Assembly: GCA_046565505.1 (NCBI GenBank)
Contig: JBKHYJ010000079.1
Location: 62,001 to 126,000, forward strand
Source of the DNA: JBKHYJ01 sp046565505
GTDB taxonomy: Bacteria; Acidobacteriota; Blastocatellia; UBA7656
Length of the DNA: 64,000 nt
Direction of reading: 5' to 3'
This document shows, one piece after another, positions 54,563 through 62,333 of the stretch (its first letter is position 1; every line of letters begins with the position of its first letter). The translations under genes and the position numbers were made by a program. Under the pieces are notes generated by a model. That model saw nothing but the letters and a program-made list of their open reading frames with translations, did not search any database and was not told the origin of the DNA.

Positions 54563-54823
54563 CTATTCCTGAATCAAAAACTCCACAGCCTGCAAAGCAC
54601 CGGACACACTACAGGGCATACATATACAGCGCCAGTCATCATTCTGGGAAGCTCGTACCCAGACCCCAGAGACAGTATCAACTCCAATTTGCCGACCCGC
54701 ACAGTTAAAAACAATCCACTGTTGATTATCAGGAAGGGTAAGACGACGAGAGGAGATATTAAGTCCTCGGTTGGAGAGAAGACCTTTGATATGTTCGACT
54801 GCTTCAGTTTGTTTTCTGGACAT
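54563..54823 (-). CDS. Small protein, function unknown
   Basis: 86 residues from an ATG with no good ribosome-binding site: a helical start (QTEAVEHIKGLLSNRG) and a beta-like C-terminal part (WIVFNCAGRQIGVDTVSGVWVRA). The family is not recognised. It lies opposite to its neighbours. Confidence 0.4.
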   Translation of the reverse strand: MSRKQTEAVEHIKGLLSNRGLNISSRRLTLPDNQQWIVFNCAGRQIGVDTVSGVWVRASQNDDWRCICMPCSVSGALQAVEFLIQE

Positions 54824-55132
54824 AAAAAAGAGAGGGTACACAGGATGATCGGTTTCCCTGGAAATCACCATCCATCTCTGTGTTCCCTCTCCAGACCGCT
54901 AACCTGTAATTAGCTTCTCAAAGAGGACCCATCTAAAGGAGAACTCGGTTATTCATTTTTCTTCATTCCTGAAGTGTGATACAAAGTTGAGCTTTGACGG
55001 TACTGACAAATTACCAGTCGGCCAGTACCGTCATTGCAGTTTCATTTTTCCGTGATTACGGACGGCGAGATAGTAACTGACTGTCTTGTGTGTTGTCAAT
55101 CACTATTTCGCCGCTTCCGATATAAGGAAGCT

Positions 55133-55510
55133 ATGGACAACTTGCGCGCCTACATACGCGAGGTAATGAAGCAGAAAAAACTGAAGTTCAAAGATATTGA
55201 AGCCAACTCAGACGGTAAGATTAAAGACGCTTATATTTCAGATATTATGTCGGGCAAAACCAAAAGTGTTGGTATAGAAAAACTGGTAGCCCTTGCTGAG
55301 GGACTTGGAGTTGATAGTGTAGATTTATTCAAAGCTGCCGCTGGTGATAGAGTAGATTATTCCTCTAACGATCCCTGGCCTGGGCGAACACTGGTGCATA
55401 CCATAAACCAGATAGTAGACAATCCTGATTTAACCGCAATAGTCAAAGCTCTAGCTGAATTAAAACCGGCCAAAATAAAAGCTCTTAGAAAACAGCTTGA
55501 GAAAGAATAG
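55133..55510 (+). CDS. XRE-type helix-turn-helix regulator
   Basis: The ATG follows AAGGAAG. Residues about 3-68 form a lambda-repressor-like HTH (YIREVMKQKKLKFKDIEANSDGKIKDAYISDIMSGK), then a helical C-terminal part of about 40 residues (LVHTINQIVDNPDLTAIVKALAEL), perhaps for dimerisation. 125 aa. It probably controls the element; the palindromic TTGCCG repeats upstream are candidate operators. It converges with the SLOG-domain gene. Confidence 0.75.
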   Translation: MDNLRAYIREVMKQKKLKFKDIEANSDGKIKDAYISDIMSGKTKSVGIEKLVALAEGLGVDSVDLFKAAAGDRVDYSSNDPWPGRTLVHTINQIVDNPDLTAIVKALAELKPAKIKALRKQLEKE

Positions 55511-55580
55511 GTAGTAAGCGAAGCACAAAGGGTTGTTTAGAACATCGCTGGGCTGCAAGCCCATAAAGGTATCGATGCTC

Positions 55581-56516
55581 TTATGGCTCCAAGATAATCA
55601 CTGGTACACCTCTCTGTCTTGCATAGCTTACCGTTGTCCAACTCATTGAATTACCTTTTTTCTCTTTGGTATTAGGCGCGGCAATCAGCAGGTCGCACGC
55701 ATCAACCATATTCTGCCACGAATAGCGGTAACGGTCCTTGCTCTCTCGTATCTCATCCCCATCGCAAAGTGCTCGCGTTTCCTTATTCTCTGATACGTGA
55801 ACTACAATGCGGGATCCTTGGAACTCACGGTGAATTACGTGTGCTTCCGCATCCGCTCCGATGCCATCGCAGTGATGAAACTCAGTTCCCTTATGCTTAC
55901 GTATTAACTTCCTTAAACTGTCTTTCTGATGGTCTGTCATCCCATCAGGTGTGCCAATGAAACCCAGGCTCATAGGTACTGATTTACTAGAATTTGTATA
56001 AAAATCTCCAGCTATTCGACAGAATGCCCCGATTCCTACCTTACTGACTAAATATAAAGTGCCCGCAGCCATTGCGGTGATCACCTTAACCGGAACATCT
56101 GAACCTCCGAATGTGTAGCCGACAATTGCGCTTAGTAACAGCTTACTATTCTCACCTGATTGGTCGATCATTTTACTGTAGCGTTTATCTTTTTTGCATA
56201 ACGCTAGATACAACTCATAAGTTATCGCCCATCCAAGCTTCTTGTATATTGTTTTACCGGCCCTCCTTTCGTCCGCGGCCCATACTAGACTCCATCTCTC
56301 ATCGCCAGAACGCTGCGGCGTGAGGCCAAACGATGAGATCCTCACTTCCGGGTCAGGAACCGTCAGGTCCTTGAGAAACTGTTGTAACCTCTCCTCTGTG
56401 TTTGTGTCAGTAATTTGTCGTCCTATCTCCTCAACTACAACTTCCTTCCTAAATTCACTCAGTTGCACTTCATCGAGGTAAGCCGCTACTACCTCTTTCG
56501 TTATTCCGATCTCCAT
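55581..56516 (-). CDS. SLOG-domain protein with an extra N-terminal region
   Basis: ATG chosen because AGGAGG precedes it. The C-terminal ~130 residues carry a Rossmann-like SLOG/LOG-superfamily domain: MSLGFIGTPDGMTDHQKDS, FHHCDGIGADAEAHVIHREF, VDACDLLIAAPNTKEK and a final strand VSYARQRGVPVIILEP. SLOG domains bind nucleotide-derived ligands and recur as sensors in defence systems. The N-terminal ~180 residues are helical with a hydrophobic patch (SAIVGYTFGGSDVPVKVITAMAAGTLYLVSKVGIGAF) of possible membrane type; no family recognised. It converges on the XRE gene. Sensor-type defence role: inference. Confidence 0.65.
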   Translation of the reverse strand: MEIGITKEVVAAYLDEVQLSEFRKEVVVEEIGRQITDTNTEERLQQFLKDLTVPDPEVRISSFGLTPQRSGDERWSLVWAADERRAGKTIYKKLGWAITYELYLALCKKDKRYSKMIDQSGENSKLLLSAIVGYTFGGSDVPVKVITAMAAGTLYLVSKVGIGAFCRIAGDFYTNSSKSVPMSLGFIGTPDGMTDHQKDSLRKLIRKHKGTEFHHCDGIGADAEAHVIHREFQGSRIVVHVSENKETRALCDGDEIRESKDRYRYSWQNMVDACDLLIAAPNTKEKKGNSMSWTTVSYARQRGVPVIILEP

Positions 56517-56526
56517 AATGTCCTCC

Positions 56527-56535
56527 TGTGGATAA
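56527..56535 (-). promoter_or_regulatory. Perfect DnaA box (TTATCCACA, minus strand)
   Basis: The plus strand reads TGTGGATAA, just upstream of the SLOG-domain start, beside the shared CGAACCGTTTGC element. A second perfect box lies at 62,306-62,314. A single 9-mer could be chance. Confidence 0.35.
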
Positions 56536-56547
56536 CGAACCGTTTGC
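56536..56547 (+). promoter_or_regulatory. Shared upstream element CGAACCGTTTGC (copy 1)
   Basis: Same 12-mer occurs at 57,212-57,223. Each lies 40-70 bases before a gene start in the array, with a following A/T-rich ATCAT segment. The core CCGTTTG also occurs in the 54-kb repeats. Probably a promoter or operator element. Confidence 0.45.
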
Positions 56548-56603
56548 CACATCATAGAAATATGCTTTACTGAATACAAGGTCAAAACCAACCACTTATA
56601 TTC

Positions 56604-57035
56604 ATGACATTAGAGCAACAAGTAGTAAGCCTTGAACTGGCAAAGAAGTTGAAAGAGCTAGGAGTGAAACAGGAGAGTTTGTTTTGGTGGTACGAACGAA
56701 AAAACCAACGCAATGAAGGTACGAACTGGCAAGTATCAAATAATGCAGATCATAGAATATGGCCTGAGGATTTTCTTACAGTTGCTTCTGCCTTCACCGT
56801 AGCCGAGCTTGGAGAGATGCTTCATGAACCTCTCCGTTCATCAGATGACATGATGAATATGTACTACCCAAATTGTTTCATCACTTACTTCAAAGAACCC
56901 GATAAGCATTGGGTGATTGGTGACAAGTATCCTCTTGCAAAGGCACAGTGGATTGACTACGGGACAACCGAAGCCGACGCCCGCGCCAAGATGCTTATCT
57001 ACCTAGTCGAAAACAAACTCATTCAGTTGCAGTAA
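56604..57035 (+). CDS. Small phage-type protein, paralogue of 57,577-57,951
   Basis: 143 residues beginning MTLEQQVVSLELAKKLKELGVKQESLFWW. The other copy begins MTLEQQVTSLELSKKLKELGVKQDSLFYW; the C-terminal EADARAKMLIYLVENKL matches too. This family is common in phages and mobile elements with no known function. The TTATATTC leader lacks a Shine-Dalgarno. The stop overlaps the next start by one base (TAATG). Confidence 0.6.
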   Translation: MTLEQQVVSLELAKKLKELGVKQESLFWWYERKNQRNEGTNWQVSNNADHRIWPEDFLTVASAFTVAELGEMLHEPLRSSDDMMNMYYPNCFITYFKEPDKHWVIGDKYPLAKAQWIDYGTTEADARAKMLIYLVENKLIQLQ

Positions 57036-57211
57036 TGAACCGCGACAAGATCATCAAGGCTCACTTCTCAGAGCTTGGGAAAAAGAGCGCAGCTACAAGA
57101 AATAAACGCTTCAGATCAAAGAAAGCCCGATCAGATTTCTATAAGAAGCTAGGCAAAAAAGGACTCGAAAAACGCTGGCAAAAGTCTGGGGATAAGTCAT
57201 CTGGACAGTAG
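57035..57211 (+). CDS. Small basic protein (58 aa)
   Basis: Lys/Arg-rich helical protein starting in the stop codon of its neighbour (TAATG), so translationally coupled. The central GKKSAATRNKRFRSKKARSD and C-terminal KKLGKKGLEKRWQK suggest nucleic-acid binding. The family is not recognised. Confidence 0.5.
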   Translation: MNRDKIIKAHFSELGKKSAATRNKRFRSKKARSDFYKKLGKKGLEKRWQKSGDKSSGQ

Positions 57212-57223
57212 CGAACCGTTTGC
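57212..57223 (+). promoter_or_regulatory. Shared upstream element CGAACCGTTTGC (copy 2)
   Basis: Identical to the 12-mer at 56,536-56,547; lies 43 bases before the zinc-motif gene. Confidence 0.45.
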
Positions 57224-57265
57224 TATCATTAAGTCATAAGGTCTTAATCAATCCACAAAAATCAA

Positions 57266-57520
57266 ATGACGTGCAATGTATGTAAGGGTACAGGCAAGGT
57301 CTGGGAAGGAGAGTTCGATAACCAAGAGGAAGTAACGTGTGATAAGTGCAACGGAACAGGAGAGCGCAAGATCGTTTTAACCATTGTTCTCTGGGATGAA
57401 GATAACGAGCGAGAGATTACCAGTGAGAATGTCTCCCTAGACTTCTCTGACCCGATACTTGAGGGAACTTCTGCCCTGCGCCGTTTGGTCGAGTACGCCG
57501 AAAAGTCCAAAGATTACTAA
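57266..57520 (+). CDS. Small protein with two CxxCxGxG zinc motifs (DnaJ-like)
   Basis: 84 residues. CNVCKGTGKVW and CDKCNGTGERK are the CxxCxGxG repeats of the DnaJ zinc-finger domain, here as a stand-alone pair. A C-terminal acidic region follows (LWDEDNEREITSENVSL). There is no J-domain, so it is not a full co-chaperone. No Shine-Dalgarno is present; the leader is A-rich. Confidence 0.65.
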   Translation: MTCNVCKGTGKVWEGEFDNQEEVTCDKCNGTGERKIVLTIVLWDEDNEREITSENVSLDFSDPILEGTSALRRLVEYAEKSKDY

Positions 57521-57576
57521 GCGAAGCGCCAAGAGATTAATAAATCATCGAACGGCGAAGCCGTTAAAGAACAACT

Positions 57577-57951
57577 ATGACCCTCGAACAACAAGTAACA
57601 AGTTTAGAGCTTTCCAAGAAGCTGAAAGAGCTAGGGGTAAAACAGGATAGTTTGTTTTATTGGGTAGATGGAAAGCTAGAGTACATAAACGAAGTTGGAG
57701 GAATCAATATAGCCAAAGATGATGTTTCAGCCTTCACCGTAGCCGAGCTTGGAGAGATGTTGCCTGCTGTAGTTGACGGGGACTTAGCACCTCGTTGGTT
57801 CAAAACTTTCTCTCACTACTTCTGCGACTATACAGACGACAATAAAACTTGGCTACTTCCTCAACCATTTATCTATCCTAAAGAAGCCGACGCCCGCGCC
57901 AAGATGCTGACATACCTCATAGAAAATAACCTAGTCGCCCCTACAAAGTAA
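57577..57951 (+). CDS. Small phage-type protein, paralogue of 56,604-57,035
   Basis: 124 residues with the same N-terminal motif and C-terminal EADARAKMLTYLIENNL as the earlier copy; the middle diverges (FYWVDGKLEYINEVGGIN). A tandem duplication within the element is likely. No Shine-Dalgarno. Confidence 0.6.
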   Translation: MTLEQQVTSLELSKKLKELGVKQDSLFYWVDGKLEYINEVGGINIAKDDVSAFTVAELGEMLPAVVDGDLAPRWFKTFSHYFCDYTDDNKTWLLPQPFIYPKEADARAKMLTYLIENNLVAPTK

Positions 57952-57964
57952 CTGACGAAGAAAT

Positions 57965-58177
57965 ATGAACCAATATCACACAATTGAAAAAATCCTGACT
58001 GAGTTTAAGAATGGGGCAACCTACTCTGACACGATTGAAAAAATAGAATCCCTCCTCACCGCCCAGACTACAGAGTTTGTTGCTCTACTTAAAGACTTCT
58101 TAGTTGGCATCGAGAGTGGTGAAGCTCGACAACTTATAGAACAAGCTCTTAGGTCGTACACTCACCAACCTCAATAA
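57965..58177 (+). CDS. Small helical protein (70 aa)
   Basis: MNQYHTIEKILTEFK start, then predicted helices (YSDTIEKIESLLTAQTTEFVALLK). Unknown function. It follows its neighbour by 13 bp with a weak AAGAA leader. Confidence 0.45.
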   Translation: MNQYHTIEKILTEFKNGATYSDTIEKIESLLTAQTTEFVALLKDFLVGIESGEARQLIEQALRSYTHQPQ

Positions 58178-58179
58178 CT

Positions 58180-58266
58180 ATGAAGCACGAAATGTACAAG
58201 GCACTTCTTTTCTTATTCGTCTTGTTTATCCTGCCTGCCCTAGTTCTGGGGTTACTCAAAAGTTAA
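58180..58266 (+). CDS. Tiny single-span membrane peptide (28 aa)
   Basis: A short polar start (KHEMYK), one hydrophobic helix (ALLFLFVLFILPALVLGLL), then KS. It begins three bases after the previous stop. Whether it is translated is uncertain; the shape is that of small membrane peptides of mobile elements. Confidence 0.35.
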   Translation: MKHEMYKALLFLFVLFILPALVLGLLKS

Positions 58267-58278
58267 AGATCAAATCAT

Positions 58279-58434
58279 ATGAAAACCTACTCACAAAATC
58301 ATATCTCAATGCTCCACAGTGATAACTACAACCCCAGCTATCACGCCCCGCTCTCTTTTCCCTTATATGTTCTCTCCACATTCCTAGTAATCAGTATGCT
58401 TGCAGTTACATTCACATTCTTTACCCTACTTTAA
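58279..58434 (+). CDS. Small membrane protein (51 aa)
   Basis: A polar N-terminus with Asn/His/Pro is followed by one membrane segment (FPLYVLSTFLVISMLAVTF). Its stop overlaps the next ATG by one base (TAATG), indicating translational coupling. The family is not recognised. Confidence 0.45.
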   Translation: MKTYSQNHISMLHSDNYNPSYHAPLSFPLYVLSTFLVISMLAVTFTFFTLL

Positions 58435-58667
58435 TGTCAACACCATTTAATTTCTTTGGAGACTTGGAAGGCGCAAACAGCTATAAGGTCGAAGCCTACA
58501 AAAAACTCTCACTTCTTTGGGACGGAGGCTCGGTATGCTTGACTGATGAGGAGATAGAACAAATAGAAAACCTACTGAGGATAAGCCGCGCCCAAGATTC
58601 CAAGATCAAAGACCTGAAAGATAGATTCAAAGCGTTATCAATTGTAAGGTCGGAAAAATCAAAATAA
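58434..58667 (+). CDS. Small acidic protein (77 aa)
   Basis: Start overlaps the previous stop. The C-terminal part is helical (TDEEIEQIENLLRISRAQDSK) and carries no known motif. Function unknown. Confidence 0.45.
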   Translation: MSTPFNFFGDLEGANSYKVEAYKKLSLLWDGGSVCLTDEEIEQIENLLRISRAQDSKIKDLKDRFKALSIVRSEKSK

Positions 58668-58686
58668 CCTACTTCAACTTACCATA

Positions 58687-58872
58687 ATGAAAAAGAAGAA
58701 AATCCCAGATAAATCGTGGCTCAAGTTGGTCGAGGAATTTGAAAGTACCTCAGCCGACCCTTGGCAGGCAGCGGCGAGACATAGCGTAATGAGGGATTTT
58801 ATTTGGTTCTTAGTAGAAAAGTATGATGTACCAGCAAAAGTACATTTCCCCAGTCGATCCCCACATCAATAG
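58687..58872 (+). CDS. Small protein (61 aa)
   Basis: Basic start (MKKKKIPDKSWLKLVEEFE) and a predicted helical middle (AAARHSVMRDFIWFLVEKYD). No Shine-Dalgarno. The family is not recognised. Confidence 0.4.
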   Translation: MKKKKIPDKSWLKLVEEFESTSADPWQAAARHSVMRDFIWFLVEKYDVPAKVHFPSRSPHQ

Positions 58873-58898
58873 AGAGCGAAAAGCTCTAATACAAAACA

Positions 58899-59072
58899 AT
58901 GAACCAAGATTACACAGAACTCATTCTCAAGAGTTCACTGAAAATAGTTCCCGTTGAGAGTATCGCCAAAATCATCGTAGATACTCTGGGTATCTATACC
59001 GCCTCAGAGATTGCCTTCCAAATAAATGAACTTGAAAAAACCATCCCTGAAAATGACCAACCCCTTAGCTAA
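58899..59072 (+). CDS. Small helical protein (57 aa)
   Basis: Starts MNQDYTELILKSSLKIVPVE after an A-rich leader (ACAAAACA); contains IAKIIVDTLGIYTASEIAF. Unknown function. Its 3' end overlaps the next frame. Confidence 0.4.
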   Translation: MNQDYTELILKSSLKIVPVESIAKIIVDTLGIYTASEIAFQINELEKTIPENDQPLS

Positions 59073-59208
59073 CCTCATAAGCAAAGGACTGGTAGAGATC
59101 GTGTATGAAGAAGGGGAAGAGGTTTACTACCAGCTTACCGAAGGCGGCGAGAAGATTCACGATTTGATACTACAGAAATATGGACATAACACGGTCGAAT
59201 CAAATTAA
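59053..59208 (+). CDS. Small winged-helix-like protein (51 aa)
   Basis: An ATG at 59,053 within the end of its neighbour; an earlier in-frame ATG at 59,026 exists. LISKGLVEIVYEEGEEVYYQL looks like the wing of a winged helix. Unknown function; overlaps suggest translational coupling. Confidence 0.35.
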   Translation: MTNPLANLISKGLVEIVYEEGEEVYYQLTEGGEKIHDLILQKYGHNTVESN

Positions 59209-59362
59209 GTATAGAAGCTATAAACCTAAAACATACACATACGAGGAAACGAGAAAACGAGAACTATTAGAGCAACATTTAGAAGTCCGAGACTTCTTAG
59301 ACCAGACAGTAATAATAAACGTTAATTCATTAGAATGGACATTACATCTTCAAAGCAATTAG
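59180..59362 (+). CDS. Small protein (60 aa), overlapping both neighbours
   Basis: Begins MDITRSNQIKYRSYKPKTYT and ends within the start of the ssDNA-binding-type gene, whose own start reads MDITSSKQL. The shared MDIT start is probably coincidence. Unknown function. Confidence 0.35.
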   Translation: MDITRSNQIKYRSYKPKTYTYEETRKRELLEQHLEVRDFLDQTVIINVNSLEWTLHLQSN

Positions 59363-59926
59363 AGGAATCAACTCAAGTACAAAGCAACTTCATCGAGATA
59401 AAAGAAAAAGTAACCTTACGCATTGTTTCCAAGATCGTAGGTGTTAAAGAGCATAACCTTGAAATCAAAGGCAAGCGCCGAGGAATCATTTGCCCTGTGG
59501 CTATGGAAGAGTGGGAAGCCCAAACCGACGATAGACCGATCAATAGAGCTATTCAATGTAAAGACCCAATTTCTGGCTATTGCTGTTGATGACAAGGGAC
59601 AAGTAGGAGTTCTCAAGAAAGGTCCTTCAGTATTCAAGCCTATTATGGATCTCATTGAAGCTGGATATACTCTTTCAGAAACCCCGATCATAATCTCCAG
59701 GAAAGGCACCGGCCTTGATACTGAATACTCGGTCATTCCAACCAAAGGTAAGGATGCCCCTTTGACTGAAGAAGAACAGCAAGCCGTAGCGGACTTCCAA
59801 CAGAGCTATGACCTTAACCAGCGCAGCCAACCAATGAGCTATGAGAACATCGAACGCAAGATGAAAGGTGAAGATTTGATCTTTGACGATCAGAAGGCCG
59901 AAGACACATTAACCCTTCCAGACTAA
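59335..59926 (+). CDS. gp32-like ssDNA-binding protein, reading frame broken
   Basis: Two overlapping frames together give one protein. The first starts MDITSSKQL, with NFIEIKEKVTLRIVSKIVG, and stops at 59,589. The second opens only at 59,441 and continues KTQFLAIAVDDKGQVGVLKKG, IIISRKGTGLDTEYSVIP, the pattern of T4 gp32-like OB-fold ssDNA-binding proteins of phages and mobile elements. The frame must shift by +1 (or -2) somewhere in 59,441-59,589. It may be a sequencing error, a real frameshift mutation or recoding. C-terminal acidic tail (EDLIFDDQKAEDT) is typical for recruitment of partner proteins. Confidence 0.55.
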
Positions 59927-59928
59927 CA

Positions 59929-60282
59929 ATGAAGCCCTTTCAGCTACCAGCAACGCTCACCAGCGTGCGTTATACGGCTGATGGTGGCCTGTCTGTTGGG
60001 TTCCACACTCAAGAGTTGACCAGTGAAGAAAAGCTCCTCGTAGGTGACTACCACAATAAGTTCGGACAGCTTCTGTTCCGGCCTAATCAGGACCAGTTCA
60101 CCGAGGAAGAAGTACCGAGTGAAGATATTGACTTCGAGGGTAAGAAGCCCAGCCAGAGACTTCGAGCGGTGATCTATCGCTATTGGGAATCCAAAGGCAG
60201 TAGCGGTGACTTTGAAGTATTCTACCGGCAGGAAATGGAAAAGGTCATAAACTTATTCAAGGAACGGTTGCCGAGAAATTAA
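59929..60282 (+). CDS. Small protein (117 aa), mobile-element type
   Basis: MKPFQLPATLTSVRYTADGGLSVGFHTQELTSEEK start; a compact alpha/beta domain ending LFKERLPRN. Begins two bases after the ssDNA-binding-type gene, so it may be co-translated. I recognise it as common in phage/plasmid recombination neighbourhoods only by style, not by family. Confidence 0.45.
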   Translation: MKPFQLPATLTSVRYTADGGLSVGFHTQELTSEEKLLVGDYHNKFGQLLFRPNQDQFTEEEVPSEDIDFEGKKPSQRLRAVIYRYWESKGSSGDFEVFYRQEMEKVINLFKERLPRN

Positions 60283-60286
60283 CTAA

Positions 60287-60388
60287 CCCCTCTCCACTTT
60301 CGCTCTCGGAGCGGCATCAAGAACTACAATTTAATTCCTCACCTTTTCGATTCTTGACGCACTTACAAACGGCTCGACAGTGGAGGGG
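60287..60388. terminator. Imperfect long inverted repeat between convergent genes
   Basis: CCCCTCTCCACT (60,287-60,298) can pair with AGTGGAGGGG (60,379-60,388) with a two-base bulge; inside, TCAAGAA pairs with TTCTTGA. It lies between a plus-strand and a minus-strand gene, consistent with a bidirectional terminator. The loop is long for that role. Confidence 0.35.
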
Positions 60389-60399
60389 ATAACCCCTTG

Positions 60400-61340
60400 C
60401 TATTTCACTTCGCCTGGAGGATTCTCAGGGGTCGCAGGCGCAGTCACTGTGGGTGCGTTTTGATTCCTAACGGCAAGCTCATATGCCTTATACCCATAGT
60501 ACAGTGCAACCAGTGCAATCAACCCCAAGAAGATTTGTATCCAGATATTAATCTTCCCTTGCCGCCCAGATTGCTTTGAACCTTCATCAAACTTCTTCTC
60601 CCAACCTTCAACGCGCTTTTCTATCCTATCTAACGCACTAGCTGTTAGTTCTATTGAATTGGCTGTCGCCTCGTTGAATCTCCTTTGATGGTGCAAGTTC
60701 TCTCGAACGTCTTCAAGAATCTGATTTGTTTTGTACTGAGGGTTCGGCGGAGGAAGAACAACAGGAATACTAGGCATCTTGAACGATTCAGCAAGACCTG
60801 TAGTAAGTCCCGAAATCTTCTTTACCAACTCTGAAGCACTCTTTGCCCCAGCCTTCAGTTCAATCTCCTCACGCTCTGCCAAAGCAAGAACCAGCCTATA
60901 AAGATAGTGACTGGCACTTTCCCCTTCGTTTCGTGGAATGTCCAACTTCCTTTCAGAAATACTGGCCCTCGCCTGACCTTCCTCATTAGGAGGCAGTTGC
61001 TTGAGGATAGGATTATTGCGGTCTATGAGAAGGTAGTCGTGATTCTTGATGATCTCTTCTGCAATCTGCTCTGCCTCTTCGGGTGAAAGCTTTTTGATTT
61101 CTTGAACTGTGATTTTCTCTCCCTCTTTTTTTCATTCTCAAGATTCAAATGGGTTGCAAAGTTGGACACGAGGTATTGCATAAAAAGATACCCGTTGAAA
61201 CTGTCCTCGCTGTCAACGCGCTTTTTGATTACTGAAATACCGTATACTTGCTGAATCCTCCAGACTCTAATCACCCCAAGAGACTCAACAGTCATTGTGA
61301 AGGCGTATTTGTTATGATATTCCTCTGCGATTGCAGGCAT
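60400..61340 (-). CDS. Frameshifted gene with dnaX-type slippery site (105/313 aa)
   Basis: The ATG at 61,340 follows GGAGGAG. The zero frame runs 105 codons to 61,023. The codons AAT GAA AAA AAG AGG contain the A AAA AAG heptamer; slipping back one base continues in the frame that ends at 60,400, giving about 313 residues. The long form is needed for coherent protein: IKKLSPEEAEQIAEEII, an amphipathic helical region, then a coiled coil (LEDVRENLHHQRRFNEATAN) and a C-terminal membrane segment (IWIQIFLGLIALVALYYGY). The alternative is a homopolymer error at A7. Function unknown. Confidence 0.6.
61126..61132 (-). promoter_or_regulatory. Slippery heptamer A AAA AAG (-1 frameshift site)
   Basis: On the minus strand a run of seven A is followed by G, phased as GAA AAA AAG in the upstream frame, which is the same heptamer used by dnaX. 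The slip joins exactly the two frames. No strong upstream Shine-Dalgarno stimulator was found and downstream structure was not computed. Confidence 0.55.
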
Positions 61341-61485
61341 AGCTCCTCCGGGAAAATCTGACGCACCAGAAGCCAATTACCTAACAAATCATAACACCAG
61401 AATCAATGATTGACATTCCACGAAGGCGAGGAGTATCTTTGCGCGCATCAGGCTTAGCGATAAAACTATATAGATTACGTATTTT

Positions 61486-62205
61486 TTAACAGTCGGAGAA
61501 CTTTGCATCAAGTTTCTTTGCCCGCTTACAATCTTCCTTAGCCCAGTCTATTTGACCTTTTTTCTCGTAGCATTTACCCCTAAAGTAGTAAGCTTCTGCC
61601 ATTTGTGTATCCAGAGTTATTGCTTGATTTAGATTGGCTATCGCCTTATCGTACTGACCCAGTTGGTAGTAATTCTTACCTCTAATAAGGTAAGTCGAAG
61701 CATCGGGGCTAGATAATTCGAGGGCTTGCTCAAAAAGTTTCCGTGCTTCTTCATATGAAGGGCGTGCCGTTCCTGGAGGTAGAACGGGAATGCTTTCTAG
61801 CTTTTCTTCGCCCTTTCCCAATGCAATTGTGATTCTTCCAGTTGTATCATCTAATAATCCTGTTTGTAAAAAGAATCTCAGGTTGGCTAAAGCCTTTTCT
61901 GGATCTCCTGTCTCAATTGCTTTCAAAATCAACTGGCTTTGAAACTTATCTCGTTCTAACTGTCGGTTTACGTTTGATTGAATAACGAACCCGATTCCGG
62001 TTGCCAATAAGCCTATTATTGCCGCAATCGTTGTTGGAGAAAATGAAGAGAGTTTGAGAACCCGAGTAGGCTTGAGTTCTTCCAACTTTACCTCTAGCTC
62101 TTTGCGTTTTATTTCTAGTTCCAGTTCTTTAAGCCTTACTTCATTAGCTAATTTTTGCTCTTCAAGTTCTAATCGCTTTTCGTCAAGGTTTATATCCTTA
62201 TCCAT
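61486..62205 (-). CDS. Coiled-coil, TM, TPR protein
   Basis: 239 residues: a charged coiled coil (about 5-45, with LELEEQKLANEVRLKELELEI), one membrane segment (TIAAIIGLLATGIGFVIQ, about 58-75), a helical part, and two or three TPR repeats near the C-terminus (ASTYLIRGKNYYQLGQYDK, AEAYYFRGKCYEKKGQIDWAK). AAGGA precedes the ATG. It may scaffold partners at the membrane. It is encoded in the same direction as the frameshifted gene, but with an unrelated sequence. Confidence 0.6.
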   Translation of the reverse strand: MDKDINLDEKRLELEEQKLANEVRLKELELEIKRKELEVKLEELKPTRVLKLSSFSPTTIAAIIGLLATGIGFVIQSNVNRQLERDKFQSQLILKAIETGDPEKALANLRFFLQTGLLDDTTGRITIALGKGEEKLESIPVLPPGTARPSYEEARKLFEQALELSSPDASTYLIRGKNYYQLGQYDKAIANLNQAITLDTQMAEAYYFRGKCYEKKGQIDWAKEDCKRAKKLDAKFSDC

Positions 62206-62305
62206 AAACTAATCCTTGAATTAGTGGATTCGAATCAAAGTCTAAAGGGCGTGTGACAGGCACTATTCTACAACATATCAAAGTCTCAGTGTCAAAGATT
62301 ACGAC

Positions 62306-62314
62306 TTATCCACA
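62306..62314 (+). promoter_or_regulatory. Perfect DnaA box TTATCCACA
   Basis: Exact match to the E. coli consensus 9-mer. Immediately left of an AT-rich tract in the divergent region. Confidence 0.45.
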
Positions 62315-62333
62315 GCCTCTAGAAAGTTGAATA

